Shown here piece after piece: positions 34,611 to 48,598 of a DNA stretch of 64,000 bases (positions are counted from its first letter, which is position 1; the number at the start of each line of letters is the position of its first letter). Origin of the DNA: Rhipicephalus microplus (Eukaryota > Arthropoda > Arachnida > Ixodida > Ixodidae); NCBI RefSeq assembly GCF_043290135.1, contig NW_027464602.1, positions 3,782,001-3,846,000 on the forward strand, read 5' to 3'. The notes under the pieces are model-generated. The model saw only the letters and a program-made list of their open reading frames with translations. It was not told where the DNA came from and made no database searches. A program made the position numbers and the translations under genes.

Positions 34611-37263
34611 TTGCGCCACGGAGGCAGTCTTGCTCCACTCTCACCATCATCAGAACATATCTTCAAAGCTATAAGCGCAAAGAAAAAAAGCGCTGCACCA
34701 CCAACGGGTGGGCTCGAACCTCCAACCTTTCGGTTAACAGCCGATCGCGCTAGCCCATTGCGCCACGGAGACAGTCTTGTCCCATTCTCACCACCATCAG
34801 AACATATCTTCAAAGCTATCAGCGCAAAGAAAAAAGCAACACACCACTCCCGGGAGGGCTCGAAACTCCAACCTTTTGGTCAACAGCCGATCGCGCTAGC
34901 CCATTGCGCCACAGAGACAGTCTTGCTCCCCTCTCACCACCATCAGAACATAACTTCAAAGCTATCAGCCCAAAGAAAAAAAAGCACCGCACAACCACCG
35001 GTTGGGCTCGAACCTCCAACCTTTCGGTTAACAGCCGATCGCGCTAGCCAATTGCGCCACGAAGACAGTCCTGCTCCACTCTCACCACCATCAGAACATA
35101 TTTTAAAAGCTATTACCGCAAAGAAAAAGCAACAAACCACTCCTGGGAGGGCTCGAGACTCCAACCTTTCGGTTAACAGCCGATCACGCTAGCCCATTGC
35201 GCCACGGAGGCAGTCTTGCTCCACTCTCACCATCATCAGAACATATCTTCAAAGCTATAAGCGCAAAGAAAAAAAAGCGCTGCACCACCAACGGGTGGGC
35301 TGGAACCTCCAACCTTTCGGTTAACAGCCGCTCGCGCTAGCCAATTGCGCCACGGAGACAGTCGTGCTCCACTCTCACCACCATCAGAACATATCTTTAA
35401 AGCTATCAGCGCAAAGAAAAAAGCAAAACACCACTCCCGGGAGGGCTCGAACCTCCATCTTTTCGGTTAACAGCCGATCGCGCTGGCAAAATGCGCCACG
35501 GAGAAAGTCCTGCTCAACTCTCACCACAATTAGAACATATCTTCAAAGCTATCAGCCCAAAGAAAAAAAAAGCGCCGCACCACCACCGGGTGGGCTCCAA
35601 ACTCCTACCGTTCGGTTAACAGCCGATCGCGCTAGCCAATTGCGCCACGGAGACAGTCCTGCTCCACTCTCACCACCATCAGAACATTACTTCAGAGCTA
35701 TCACCCCAAAGAAAAAAAAAGCGCCGCACCACCACCGGTTGGGCTCGAACCTCCAACCTTTCGGTTAACAGCCGATCGCGCTAGTCATTTGCGCCACGAA
35801 GACAGTACTGCTCCACTCTCACCACCATCAGAACATATCTTCAAAGCTATTACCGCAAAGAAAAAAGCAACACACCACTCCCGGGAGGGCTCAAAACTCC
35901 AAACTTTCGGTTAACAGCCGATCGCTCTAGCCCGTTGCGCCACGGAGACAGTCTTGCTCCACTCTCACCACCATCAGAACATAACTTCAAAGCTATCAGC
36001 CCAAAGAAAAAAAAGCACCGCACAACCACCGGTTGGGCTCGAACCTCCAACCTTTCGGTTAACAGCCGATCGCGCTAGCCAATTGCGCCACGAAGACAGT
36101 CCTGCTCCACTCTCACCACCATCAGAACATATTTTAAAAGCTATTACCGCAAAGAAAAAGCAACAAACCACTCCTGGGAGGGCTCGAGACTCCAACCTTT
36201 CGGTTAACAGCCGATCACGCTAGCCAATTGCGCCACGAAGACAGTCCTGCTCCACTCTCACCACCATCAGAACTTTTCTTCAGAGCTATCACCCCAAAGA
36301 AAAAAAAAGCGCCGAACCACCACCGGTTGGGCTCGAACCTCCGACCTTTTGGTTAACAGCCCATCGCGCTAGCCAATTGCGCCATGGAGACAGTCCTGCA
36401 CCACTCTCACCACCATCAGAACATATCTTCAAAGCTATCAGCCCAAAGAAAAAAAAGCGCCGCACCACCACCGGGTGGGCTCGAACCTCCAACTTTTCAG
36501 GTAACAGCCGATCACGCTAGCCAATCGCGCCACGGAGACAGTCCTGCTTCACTCTCACCACCATCATAACATATCTTCAAAGCTATCAGCCCAAAGAAAA
36601 AAAAGCGCCGCACCACCACCGGGTGGGCTCGAACTACCAACTTCTCGGTTAACAGCCGATCACGCTAGCGAATTGCGCCACGGAGACAGTCCTGCTCCAC
36701 TCTCACCACCATCAGAACATATCTTCAAAGCAATCAGCCCAAAGAAAAAAAAGCGCCGCACCACCACCGGGTGGGCTCGAAACTCTAACCTTTCGGTTAA
36801 CAGCCGATCGCGCTAGCCAATTGCGTCACGGAGACAGTCCTGCTCCACTCTCACCACCGTCAGAACATTTCTTCAGAGCTATCAGCCCAAAGAAAAAAAA
36901 AAGCGCTGCACCACCACCGGGTGGGCTCGAACCTCCAACCTTACGGTTAACAGCCGATCGCGCTAGCCAATTGCCCCACGGAGACAGTCGTGCTCCACTC
37001 TCACCATCGTCAGAACATTTCTTCAGAGCTATCACCCCAAAGAACAAAAAGCGCCGCACCACCACCGGTTGGGCTCGAACCTCCAACCTTTCGGTTAACA
37101 GCCGATCGCGCTAGCCAATTGCGCAACGAAGACAGTCCTGCTCCACTCTCACCACCATCAGAACATATTTTAAAAGCTATTACCGCAAAGAAAAAGCAAC
37201 AAACCACTCCTGGGAGGGCTCGAGACTCCAACCTTTCGGTTAACAGCCGATCACGCTAGCCCA
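34611..37263 (-). repeat. Higher-order repeat family 4, copy 1 (18-monomer period)
   Basis: Monomer order from 34611 returns at 37264 with a 2653-bp shift (18 monomers). Markers are the ATATTTTAAAAGCTATTACC spacer with the shorter GAAAAAGC run, and the GTCTTGTCCCA spacer. Further copies of the same series run through 40201 and 47554. Confidence 0.65.
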
Positions 37264-38016
37264 TTGCGCCACGGAGGCAGTCTTGCTCCACTCTCACCAT
37301 CATCAGAACATATCTTCAAAGCTATAAGCGCAAAGAAAAAAAGCGCTGCACCACCAACGGGTGGGCTCGAACCTCCAACCTTTCGGTTAACAGCCGATCG
37401 CGCTAGCCCATTGCGCCACGGAGACAGTCTTGTCCCACTCTCACCACCATCAGAACATATCTTCAAAGCTATCAGCGCAAAGAAAAAAGCAACACACCAC
37501 TCCCGGGAGGGCTCGAAACTCCAACCTTTTGGTCAACAGCCGATCGCGCTAGCCCATTGCGCCACAGAGACAGTCTTGCTCCCCTCTCACCACCATCAGA
37601 ACATAACTTCAAAGCTATCAGCCCAAAGAAAAAAAAGCACCGCACAACCACCGGTTGGGCTCGAACCTCCAACCTTTCGGTTAACAGCCGATCGCGCTAG
37701 CCAATTGCGCCACGAAGACAGTCCTGCTCCACTCTCACCACCATCAGAACATATTTTAAAAGCTATTACCGCAAAGAAAAAGCAACAAACCACTCCTGGG
37801 AGGGCTCGAGACTCCAACCTTTCGGTTAACAGCCGATCACGCTAGCCCATTGCGCCACGGAGGCAGTCTTGCTCCACTCTCACCATCATCAGAACATATC
37901 TTCAAAGCTATAAGCGCAAAGAAAAAAAAGCGCTGCACCACCAACGGGTGGGCTCGAACCTCCAACCTTTCGGTTAACAGCCGCTCGCGCTAGCCAATTG
38001 CGCCACGGAGACAGTC

Positions 38017-40806
38017 GTGCTCCACTCTCACCACCATCAGAACATATCTTTAAAGCTATCAGCGCAAAGAAAAAAGCAAAACACCACTCCCGGGAGGGCT
38101 CGAACCTCCAACTTTTCGGTTAACAGCCGATCGCGCTGGCAAAATGCGCCACGGAGAAAGTCCTGCTCAACTCTCACCACAATTAGAACATATCTTCAAA
38201 GCTATCAGCCCAAAGAAAAAAAAAGCGCCGCACCACCACCGGGTGGGCTCGAACCTCCATCTTTTCGGTTAACAGCCGATCGCGCTAGCCAATTGCGCCA
38301 CGGGGACCGTCCTGCTCCACTCTCACCACCGTCAGACCATTTCTTCAGATCTATCACCCCAAAGAAAAAAAAGCGCCGCACCACCACCGGGTGGGCTCGA
38401 ACCTCCAACCTTTCGATTAACAGCCGATCGCGCTAGCCAATTGCCCCACGGAGACAGTCGTGCTCCACTCTCACCACCGTCAGAACATTACTTCAGAGCT
38501 ATCACCCCAAAGAAAAAAAAAGCGCCGCACCACCACCGGTTGGGCTCGAACCTCCAACCTTTCGGTTAACAGCCGATCGCGCTAGTCATTTGCGCCACGA
38601 AGACAGTACTGCTCCACTCTCACCACCATCAGAACATATCTTCAAAGCTATTACCGCAAAGAAAAAAGCAACACACCACTCCCGGGAGGGCTCAAAACTC
38701 CAAACTTTCGGTTAACAGCCGATCGCGCTAGCCCGTTGCGCCACGAAGACAGTCTTGCTCCACTCTCACCACCATCAGAACATATCTTCAAAGCTATCAG
38801 CGCAAAGAAAAAAAGCGCTGCACCACCACCGGGTGGGCTCGAACCTCCAACCTTTCGGTTAACAGCCGATCGCGCTATCCCATTGCGCCACGGAGACAGT
38901 CTTGCTCCACTCTCACCACCATCAGAACATATCTTCAAAGCTATCAGCGCAAAAAAAAGCACCGCACCACCAGCGGCTGGGCTCGAACCTCCAACCTTTC
39001 TGTTAACAGCCGATCGTGCTAGCAAATTGCGCCACGGAGACAGTCGTGCTCCACTCTGACCACCATCAGAACATATCTTCAAAGCTATCCGCGCAAAGAA
39101 AAAAGCAAAACACCACTCCCGGGAGGGCTCGAACCTCCAACTTTTCGGTTAACAGCCGATCGCGCTGGCCAATCGCGCCACGGAGAAAGTCCTGCTCAAC
39201 TCTCACCACAATTAGAACATATCTTCAAAGCTATCAGCCCAAAGAAAAAAAAGCGCCGCACCACCACCGGGTGGGCTCGAACCTCCAACTTTTCGGTTAA
39301 CAGCCGATCGCGCTTGCCAATTGCGCCACGGGGACCGTCCTGCTCCACTCTCACCACCATCAGAACTTTTCTTCAGAGCTATCACCCCAAAGAAAAAAAA
39401 GCGCCGAACCACCACCGGTTGGGCTCGAACCTCCAACCTTTCGGTTAACAGCCGATCGCGCTAGCCAATTGCCCCACGAAGACAGTCGCGCTCCACTCTC
39501 ACCATCGTCAGAACATTTCTTCAGAGCTATCACCCCAAAAAAAGCGCCGCACAACCACCGGTTGGGCTCGAACCTCCGACCTTTTGGTTAACAGCCCATC
39601 GCGCTAGCCAATTGCGCCATGGAGACAGTCCTGCACCACTCTCACCACCATCAGAACATATCTTCAAAGCTATCAGCCCAAAGAAAAAAAAGCGCCGCAC
39701 CACCACCGGGTGGGCTCGAACCTCCAACTTTTCAGGTAACAGCCGATCACGCTAGCCAATCGCGCCACGGAGACAGTCATGCTTCACTCTCACCACCATC
39801 AGAACATATCTTCAAAGCTATCAGCACAAAGAAAAAAAAGCGCCCCAGACAAACCGGGTGGGCTCGAACTTCCAACCTTTCGGTTAACAGCCGATCGCGC
39901 TAGCCAACTGCGCCAAGGAGACAGTCGTGCTCCACTCTCACCATCATCAGAACATATCTTCAAAGCTATCAGCGCAAAGAAAAAAGCAACACACCACTCC
40001 AGGGAGGGCTCGAAACTCCAACCTTTCGGTTAACAGCCGATCGCGATAGCCAATTGTGCCACGGAGACCGTCCTGCTCCACTCTCACCACCATAAGAACA
40101 TATCTTCAAAGCTATAAGCGCAAAGAAAAAAAGCGCTGCACCACCAACGGGTGGGCTCGAACCTCCAACCTTTCGGTTAACAGCCGATCGCGCTAGCCCA
40201 TTGCGCCACGGAGACAGTCTTGTCCCACTCTCACCACCATCAGAACATATCTTCAAAGCTATCAGCGCAAAGAAAAAAGCAACACACCACTCCCGGGAGG
40301 GCTCGAAACTCCAACCTTTTGGTCAACAGCCGATCGCGCTAGCCCATTGCGCCACAGAGACAGTCTTGCTCCCCTCTCACCACCATCAGAACATAACTTC
40401 AAAGCTATCAGCCCAAAGAAAAAAAAGCACCGCACAACCACCGGTTGGGCTCGAACCTCCAACATTTCGGTTAACAGCCGATCGCGCTAGCCAATTGCGC
40501 CACGAAGACAGACCTGCTCCACTCTCACCACCATCAGAACATATTTTAAAAGCTATTACCGCAAAGAAAAAGCAACAAACCACTCCTGGGAGGGCTCGAG
40601 ACTCCAACCTTTCGGTTAACAGCCGATCACGCTAGCCCATTGCGCCACGGAGGCAGTCTTGCTCCACTCTCACCATCATCAGAACATATCTTCAAAGCTA
40701 TAAGCGCAAAGAAAAAAAAGCGCTGCACCACCAACGGGTGGGCTCGAACCTCCAACCTTTCGGTTAACAGCCGCTCGCGCTAGCCAATTGCGCCACGGAG
40801 ACAGTC
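38017..40806 (-). repeat. Higher-order repeat family 4, 19-monomer period copy
   Basis: Positions 38017, 38736 and 39212 correspond to 40807, 41525 and 42001, a 2789-2790 bp shift or 19 monomers. The order of subtypes is the same in both and differences are single bases, for example CCACGAAGACAGTC at 38741 against CCACGGAGACAGTC at 41530. Confidence 0.65.
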
Positions 40807-43800
40807 GTGCTCCACTCTCACCACCATCAGAACATATCTTTAAAGCTATCAGCGCAAAGAAAAAAGCAAAACACCACTCCCGGGAGGGCTCGAACCTCCA
40901 ACTTTTCGGTTAACAGCCGATCGCGCTGGCAAAATGCGCCACGGAGAAAGTCCTGCTCAACTCTCACCACAATTAGAACATATCTTCAAAGCTATCAGCC
41001 CAAAGAAAAAAAAAGCGCCGCACCACCACCGGGTGGGCTCGAACCTCCATCTTTTCGGTTAACAGCCGATCGCGCTAGCCAATTGCGCCACGGGGACCGT
41101 CCTGCTCCACTCTCACCACCGTCAGACCATTTCTTCAGATCTATCACCCCAAAGAAAAAAAAGCGCCGCACCACCACCGGGTGGGCTCGAACCTCCAACC
41201 TTTCGATTAACAGCCGATCGCGCTAGCCAATTGCCCCACGGAGACAGTCGTGCTCCACTCTCACCACCGTCAGAACATTACTTCAGAGCTATCACCCCAA
41301 AGAAAAAAAAGCGCCGCACCACCACCTGTTGGGCTCGAACCTCCAACCTTTCGGTTAACAGCCGATCGCGCTAGTCATTTGCGCCACGAAGACAGTACTG
41401 CTCCACTCTCACCACCATCAGAACATATCTTCAAAGCTATTACCGCAAAGAAAAAAGCAACACACCACTCCCGGGAGGGCTCAAAACTCCAAACTTTCGG
41501 TTAACAGCCGATCGCGCTAGCCCGTTGCGCCACGGAGACAGTCTTGCTCCACTCTCACCACCATCAGAACATATCTTCAAAGCTATCAGCGCAAAGAAAA
41601 AAAGCGCTGCACCACCACCGGGTGGGCTCGAACCTCCAACCTTTCGGTTAACAGCCGATCGCGCTATCCCATTGCGCCACGGAGACAGTCTTGCTCCACT
41701 CTCACCACCATCAGAACATATCTTCAAAGCTATCAGCGCAAAAAAAAGCACCGCACCACCAGCGGCTGGGCTCGAACCTCCAACCTTTCTGTTAACAGCC
41801 GATCGTGCTAGCAAATTGCGCCACGGAGACAGTCGTGCTCCACTCTGACCACCATCAGAACATATCTTCAAAGCTATCCGCGCAAAGAAAAAAGCAAAAC
41901 ACCACTCCCGGGAGGGCTCGAACCTCCAACTTTTCGGTTAACAGCCGATCGCGCTGGCCAATCGCGCCACGGAGAAAGTCCTGCTCAACTCTCACCACAA
42001 TTAGAACATATCTTCAAAGCTATCAGCCCAAAGAAAAAAAAGCGCCGCACCACCACCGGGTGGGCTCGAACCTCCAACTTTTCGGTTAACAGCCGATCGC
42101 GCTTGCCAATTGCGCCACGGGGACCGTCCTGCTCCACTCTCACCACCATCAGAACTTTTCTTCAGAGCTATCACCCCAAAGAAAAAAAAGCGCCGAACCA
42201 CCACCGGTTGGGCTCGAACCTCCAACCTTTCGGTTAACAGCCGATCGCGCTAGCCAATTGCCCCACGAAGACAGTCGCGCTCCACTCTCACCATCGTCAG
42301 AACATTTCTTCAGAGCTATCACCCCAAAAAAAAGCGCCGCACCACCACCGGTTGGGCTCGAACCTCCGACCTTTTGGTTAACAGCCCATCGCGCTAGCCA
42401 ATTGCGCCATGGAGACAGTCCTGCACCACTCTCACCACCATCAGAACATATCTTCAAAGCTATCAGCCCAAAGAAAAAAAAGCGCCGCACCACCACCGGG
42501 TGGGCTCGAACCTCCAACTTTTCAGGTAACAGCCGATCACGCTAGCCAATCGCGCCACGGAGACAGTCATGCTTCACTCTCACCACCATCAGAACATATC
42601 TTCAAAGCTATCAGCACAAAGAAAAAAAAGCGCCCCAGACAAACCGGGTGGGCTCGAACTTCCAACCTTTCGGTTAACAGCCGATCGCGCTAGCCAACTG
42701 CGCCAAGGAGACAGTCGTGCTCCACTCTCACCATCATCAGAACATATCTTCAAAGCTATCAGCGCAAAGAAAAAAGCAACACACCACTCCAGGGAGGGCT
42801 CGAAACTCCAACCTTTCGGTTAACAGCCGATCGCGATAGCCAATTGTGCCACGGAGACCGTCCTGCTCCACTCTCACCACCATAAGAACATATCTTCAAA
42901 GCTATCAGCCCAAAGAAAAATAGCGCCGCCCCACCACTGGGTGGGCTCGAACCTCCAACTTTTCGGTTAACAGCCGATCACGCTAGCCAATTGCTCCACG
43001 GAGACAGTCCTGCTTCACTCTCACCACCATCATAACATATCTGCAAAGCTATCAGCCCAAAGAAAAAAAAGCGCCGCACCACCACCGGGTGGGCTCGAAC
43101 TACCAACTTCTCGGTTAACAGCCCATGGCGCTAGCCAATTGCGCCATGGAGACAGTCCTGCACCACTCTCACCACCATCAGAACATATCTTCAAAGCTAT
43201 CAGCCCAAAGAAAAAAAAAGCGCCGCACCACCACCGGGTGGGTTCGAACCTCCAACTTTTCAGGTAACAGCCGATCACGCTAGCCAATTGCGCCACGGAG
43301 ACAGTCCTGCTTCACTCTCACCACCATCAGAACATATCTTCAAAGCTATCAGCACAAAGAAAAAAAAGCGCCCCAGACAAACCGGGTGGGCTCGAACTTC
43401 CAACCTTTCGGTTAACAGCCGATCGCGCTAGCCAACTGCGCCAAGGAGACAGTCGTGCTCCACTCTCACCACCATCAGAACATATCTTCAAAGCTATCAG
43501 CGCAAAGAAAAAAGCAACTCACCACTCCAGGGAGGGCTCGAAACTCCAACCTTTCGGTTAGCAGCCGATCGCGCTAGCCAATGGCGCCACGGAGACAGTC
43601 CTGCTCCACTCTTACCACCATTAGAACATATCTTCAAAGCTATCAGCCCAAAGAAAAAAAAACGCCGCACCACAAACGGGTGGGCTCGAACCTCGAACTT
43701 TCCGGTTAACAGCCAATCACGCTAGCCAATTGCGCCACGGAGACAGTCCTGCTCCACTCTCACCACCATCAGAACATATCTTCGAAGCTATCAGCCCAAA

Positions 43801-45050
43801 AAAAAGCTCCGCACCACCACCGGGTGGGCTCGAACCTACAACTTTTCGGTTAACAGCCTATCACGCTAGCCAATTGCACCACGGAGGCAGTCCTCATCCA
43901 CTCTCACCACCATCAGAACATATCTTCAAAGCTATCAGCCCACAGAAAAAAAAGCGCCGCACCACCACCGGGTGGGCTCGAACCTCCAACTTTTCGGTTA
44001 ACAGCCGATCACGCTATCCAATTGCTCCACGGAGACAGTCCTGCTTCACTCTCACCACCATCATAACATATCTTCAAAGCTATCAGCCCAAAGAAAAAAA
44101 AAAGCGCCGCACCACCACCGGGTGGGCTCGAACTACCAACTTCTCGGTTAACAGCCGATCACGCTAGCGAATTGCGCCACGGAGACAGTCCTGCTCCACT
44201 CTTACCACCATTAGAACATATCTTCAAAGCTATCAGCCCAAAGAAAAAAAAAACGCCGCACCACAAACGGGTGGGCTCGAACCTCGAACTTTCCGGTTAA
44301 CAGCCAATCACGCTAGCCAATTGCGCCACGGAGACAGTCCTGCTCCACTCTCACCACCATCAGAACATATCTTCGAAGCTATCAGCCCAAAAAAAAGCTC
44401 CGCACCACCACCGGGTGGGCTCGAACCTACAACTTTTCGGTTAACAGCCTATCACGCTAGCCAATTGCACCACGGAGGCAGTCCTCATCCACTCTCACCA
44501 CCATCAGAACATATCTTCAAAGCTATCAGCCCAAAGAAAAAAAAGCGCCGCACCACCACCGGGTGGGCTCCAACCTCCAACTATTCGGTTAACAGCCGAT
44601 CACGCTAGCCAATTGCGCCACGGAGACAGTCCTGCTTCACTCTCACCACCATCATAACATATCTTCAAAGCAATCAGCCCAAAGAAAAAAAAGCGCCGCA
44701 CCACCACCGGGTGGGCTCGAAACTCTAACCTTTCGGTTAACAGCCGACCGCGCTAGCCAATTGCGTCACGCAGACAGTCCTGCTCCACTCTCACCACCGT
44801 CAGAACATTTCTTCAGAGCTATAAGCCCAAAGAAAAAAAGCACCGCACCACCACCGGGTGGGCTCGAACCTCCAACCTTTCGGTTAACAGCCGCTCGCGC
44901 TAGCCAATTGCGCCACGGAGACAGTCGTGCTCCACTCTCACCACCATCAGAACATATCTTCAAAGCTATCAGCGCAAAGAAAAAAGCAAAACACCACTCC
45001 CGGGAGGGCTCGAACCTCCAACTTTTCGGTTAACAGCCGATCGCGCTGGC
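40120..45050 (-). repeat. Large satellite block duplicated at 47620-52037, copy 1
   Basis: About 33 monomers here match 47620-52037 in order. The shift is 7500 bp near 40201-41848, 7355 bp at 42409-43030 and 7062 bp at 44761. Each step equals one or two monomers, so single monomers were gained or lost after the duplication. A doubled 4-monomer unit (43730 with 44321, 591 bp) occurs here and only once in copy 2. Confidence 0.65.
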
Positions 45051-48000
45051 AAAATGCGCCACGGAGAAAGTCCTGCTCAACTCTCACCACAATTAGAACA
45101 TATCTTCAAAGCTATCAGCCCAAAGAAAAAAAAACCGCCGCACCACCACCGGGTGGGCTCGAACCTCCAACTTTTTGGTTAACAGCCGATCGCTCTAGCC
45201 AATTGCGCCACGGGCACCGTCCTGCTCCACTCTCACCACCGTCAGACCATTTCTTCAGATCTATCACCCCAAATAAAAAAAGCGCCGCACCACCACCGGG
45301 TGGGCTCGAACCTCCAACCTTTCGATTAACAGCCGATCGCGCTAGCCAATTGCCCCACGGAGACAGTCGTGCTCCACTCTCACCACCGTCAGAACATTTC
45401 TTCAGAGCTATCACCCCAAAGAAAAAAAAAACGCCGCACCACCACCGGTTTGGCTCGAACCTCCAACCTTTCGGATAACAGCCGATCGCGCTAGTCATTT
45501 GCGCCACGAAGACAGTCCTGCTCCACTCTCACCACCATCAGAACATATCTTCAAAGCTATTACCGCAAAGAAAAAATCAACACACCACTCCCGGGAGGGC
45601 TCAAAACTCCAACCTTTCGGTTAACAGCCCATCGCGCTAGCCCATTGCGCCACGGAGACAGTCTTGCTCCACTCTCACCACCATCAGAACATATCTTCAA
45701 AGCTATCAGCGCAAAGAAAAAAAAGCACTGCACCACCACCGTGTGGGCTCGAGCCTCCAACCTTTCGGTTAACAGCCGATCGCGCTATCCCATTGCGCCA
45801 CGGAGACAGTCTTGCTCCACTCTCACCACCATCAGGACATATCTTCAAAGCTATCAGCGCAAAGAAAAAAGCAAACACACCACTCCCGGGAGGGCTCGAA
45901 ACTCCGACCTTTCGGTCATCAGCCGATCGCGCTAGCCCATTGCGCCACGGAGACAGTTTTGCTCCCCTCTTACCACCATCAGAACATAACTTCAAAGCTA
46001 TCAGCCCAAAGAAAAAAAAGCACCGCACCACCAGCGGCTGGGCTCAAACCTCCAACCTTTCTGTTAACAGCCGATCGTGCTAGCAAATTGCGCCACGGAG
46101 ACAGTCGTGCTCCACTCTGACCACCATCAGAACATATCTTCAAAGCTATCCGCGCAAAGAAAAAAGCAAAACACCACTCCCGGGAGGGCTCGAACATCCA
46201 ACTTTTCGGTTAACAGCCGATCGCGCTGGCCAATCGCGCCACGGAGAAAGTCCTGCTCAACTTTCACCACAATTAGAACATATCTTCAAAGCTATCAGCC
46301 CAAAAAAAAGCGCCGCACCACCACCGGGTGGGCTCGAACCTCCAACTTTTCGGTTAACAGCCGATCGCGCTTGCCAATTGCGCCACGGGGACCGTCCTGC
46401 TCCACTCTCACCACCATCTGAACTTTTCTTCAGAGCTATCACCCCAAAGAAAAAAAAGCGCCGAACCACCACCGGTTGGGCTCGAACCTCCAACCTTTCG
46501 GTTAACAGCCGATCGCGCTAGCCAATTGCCCCACGGAGACAGTCGCGCTCCACTCTCACCATCGTCAGAACATTTCTTAAGAGCTATCACCCAAAAAAAA
46601 GCGCCGCACCACCACCGGTTCGGCTCGAACCTCCGACCTTTTGGTTAACAGCCCATCGCGCTAGCCAATTGCGCCATGGAGACAGTCCTGCACCACTCTC
46701 ACCACCATCAGAACATATCTTCAAAGCTATCAGCCCACAGAAAAAAAGCGCCGCACCACCACCGGGTGGGCTCGAACCTCCAACTTTTCGGTTAACAGCC
46801 GATCACGCTAGCCAATTGCTCCACGGAGACAGTCCTGCTTCACTCTCACCACCATCATAACATATCTTCAAAGCTATCAGCCCAAAGAAAAAAAAGCGCC
46901 GCACCACCACCGGGTGGGCTCGAACTACCAACTTCTCGGTTAACAGCCGATCACGCTAGCGAATTGCGCCACGGAGACAGTCCTGCTCCACTCTCACCAC
47001 CATCAGAACATATCTTCAAAGCAATCAGCCCAAAGAAAAAAAAGCGCCGCACCACCACCGGGTGGGCTCGAAACTCTAACCTTTCGGTTAACAGCCGATC
47101 GCGCTAGCCAATTGCGTCACGGAGACAGTCCTGCTCCACTCTCACCACCGTCAGAACATTTCTTCAGAGCTATCAGCCCAAAGAAAAAAAAAGCGCTGCA
47201 CCACCACCGGGTGGGCTCGAACCTCCAACCTTACGGTTAACAGCCGATCGCGCTAGCCAATTGCCCCACGGAGACAGTCGTGCTCCACTCTCACCATCGT
47301 CAGAACATTTCTTCAGAGCTATCACCCCAAAGAAAAAAAAGCGCCGCACCACCACCGGTTGGGCTCGAACCTCCAACCTTTCGGTTAACAGCCGATCGCG
47401 CTAGCCAATTGCGCCACGAAGACAGTCCTGCTCCACTCTCACCACCATCAGAACATATTTTAAAAGCTATTACCGCAAAGAAAAAGCAACAAACCACTCC
47501 TGGGAGGGCTCGAGACTCCAACCTTTCGGTTAACAGCCGATCACGCTAGCCCATTGCGCCACGGAGGCAGTCTTGCTCCACTCTCACCATCATCAGAACA
47601 TATCTTCAAAGCTATAAGCGCAAAGAAAAAAAGCGCTGCACCACCAACGGGTGGGCTCGAACCTCCAACCTTTCGGTTAACAGCCGATCGCGCTAGCCCA
47701 TTGCGCCACGGAGACAGTCTTGTCCCACTCTCACCACCATCAGAACATATCTTCAAAGCTATCAGCGCAAAGAAAAAAGCAACACACCACTCCCGGGAGG
47801 GCTCGAAACTCCAACCTTTCGGTCAACAGCCGATCGCGCTAGCCCATTGCGCCACAGAGACAGTCTTGCTCCCCTCTCACCACCATCAGAACATAACTTC
47901 AAAGCTATCAGCCCAAAGAAAAAAAAAGCACCGCACAACCACCGGTTGGGCTCGAACCTCCAACCTTTCGGTTAACAGCCGATCGCGCTAGCCAATTGCG

Positions 48001-48524
48001 CCACGAAGACAGTCCTGCTCCACTCTCACCACCATCAGAACATATTTTAAAAGCTATTACCGCAAAGAAAAAGCAACAAACCACTCCTGGGAGGGCTCGA
48101 GACTCCAACCTTTCGGTTAACAGCCGATCACGCTAGCCCATTGCGCCACGGAGGCAGTCTTGCTCCACTCTCACCATCATCAGAACATATCTTCAAAGCT
48201 ATAAGCGCAAAGAAAAAAAAGCGCTGCACCACCAACGGGTGGGCTCGAACCTCCAACCTTTCGGTTAACAGCCGCTCGCGCTAGCCAATTGCGCCACGGA
48301 GACAGTCGTGCTCCACTCTCACCACCATCAGAACATATCTTTAAAGCTATCAGCGCAAAGAAAAAAGCAAAACACCACTCCCGGGAGGGCTCGAACCTCC
48401 AACTTTTCGGTTAACAGCCGATCGCGCTGGCAAAATGCGCCACGGAGAAAGTCCTGCTCAACTCTCACCACAATTAGAACATATCTTCAAAGCTATCAGC
48501 CCAAAGAAAAAAAAAGCGCCGCAC

Positions 48525-48598
48525 CACCACCGGGTGGGCTCGAACCTCCAACTTTTCGGTTAACAGCCGATCGCGCTAGCCAATTGCGCCACGGGGAC
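48525..48598 (-). pseudogene. Representative tRNA-Asn(GTT)-like monomer, common T-stem type
   Basis: Cloverleaf by eye: acceptor GTCCCCG with CGGTGGT (four Watson-Crick pairs, two outer G-U, one mismatch); D stem GCGC/GCGC with loop AATTGGCTA; anticodon stem ATCGG/CCGAA (A-A mismatch at 27-43); loop CTGTTAA (anticodon GTT); variable region AAGTT; T stem GGAGG/CCACC with a central A-A mismatch; T loop TTCGAGC. A and B boxes fit consensus. A long T-run lies about 10 nt downstream on the minus strand. It is called a pseudogene because of the stem defects. Confidence 0.75.
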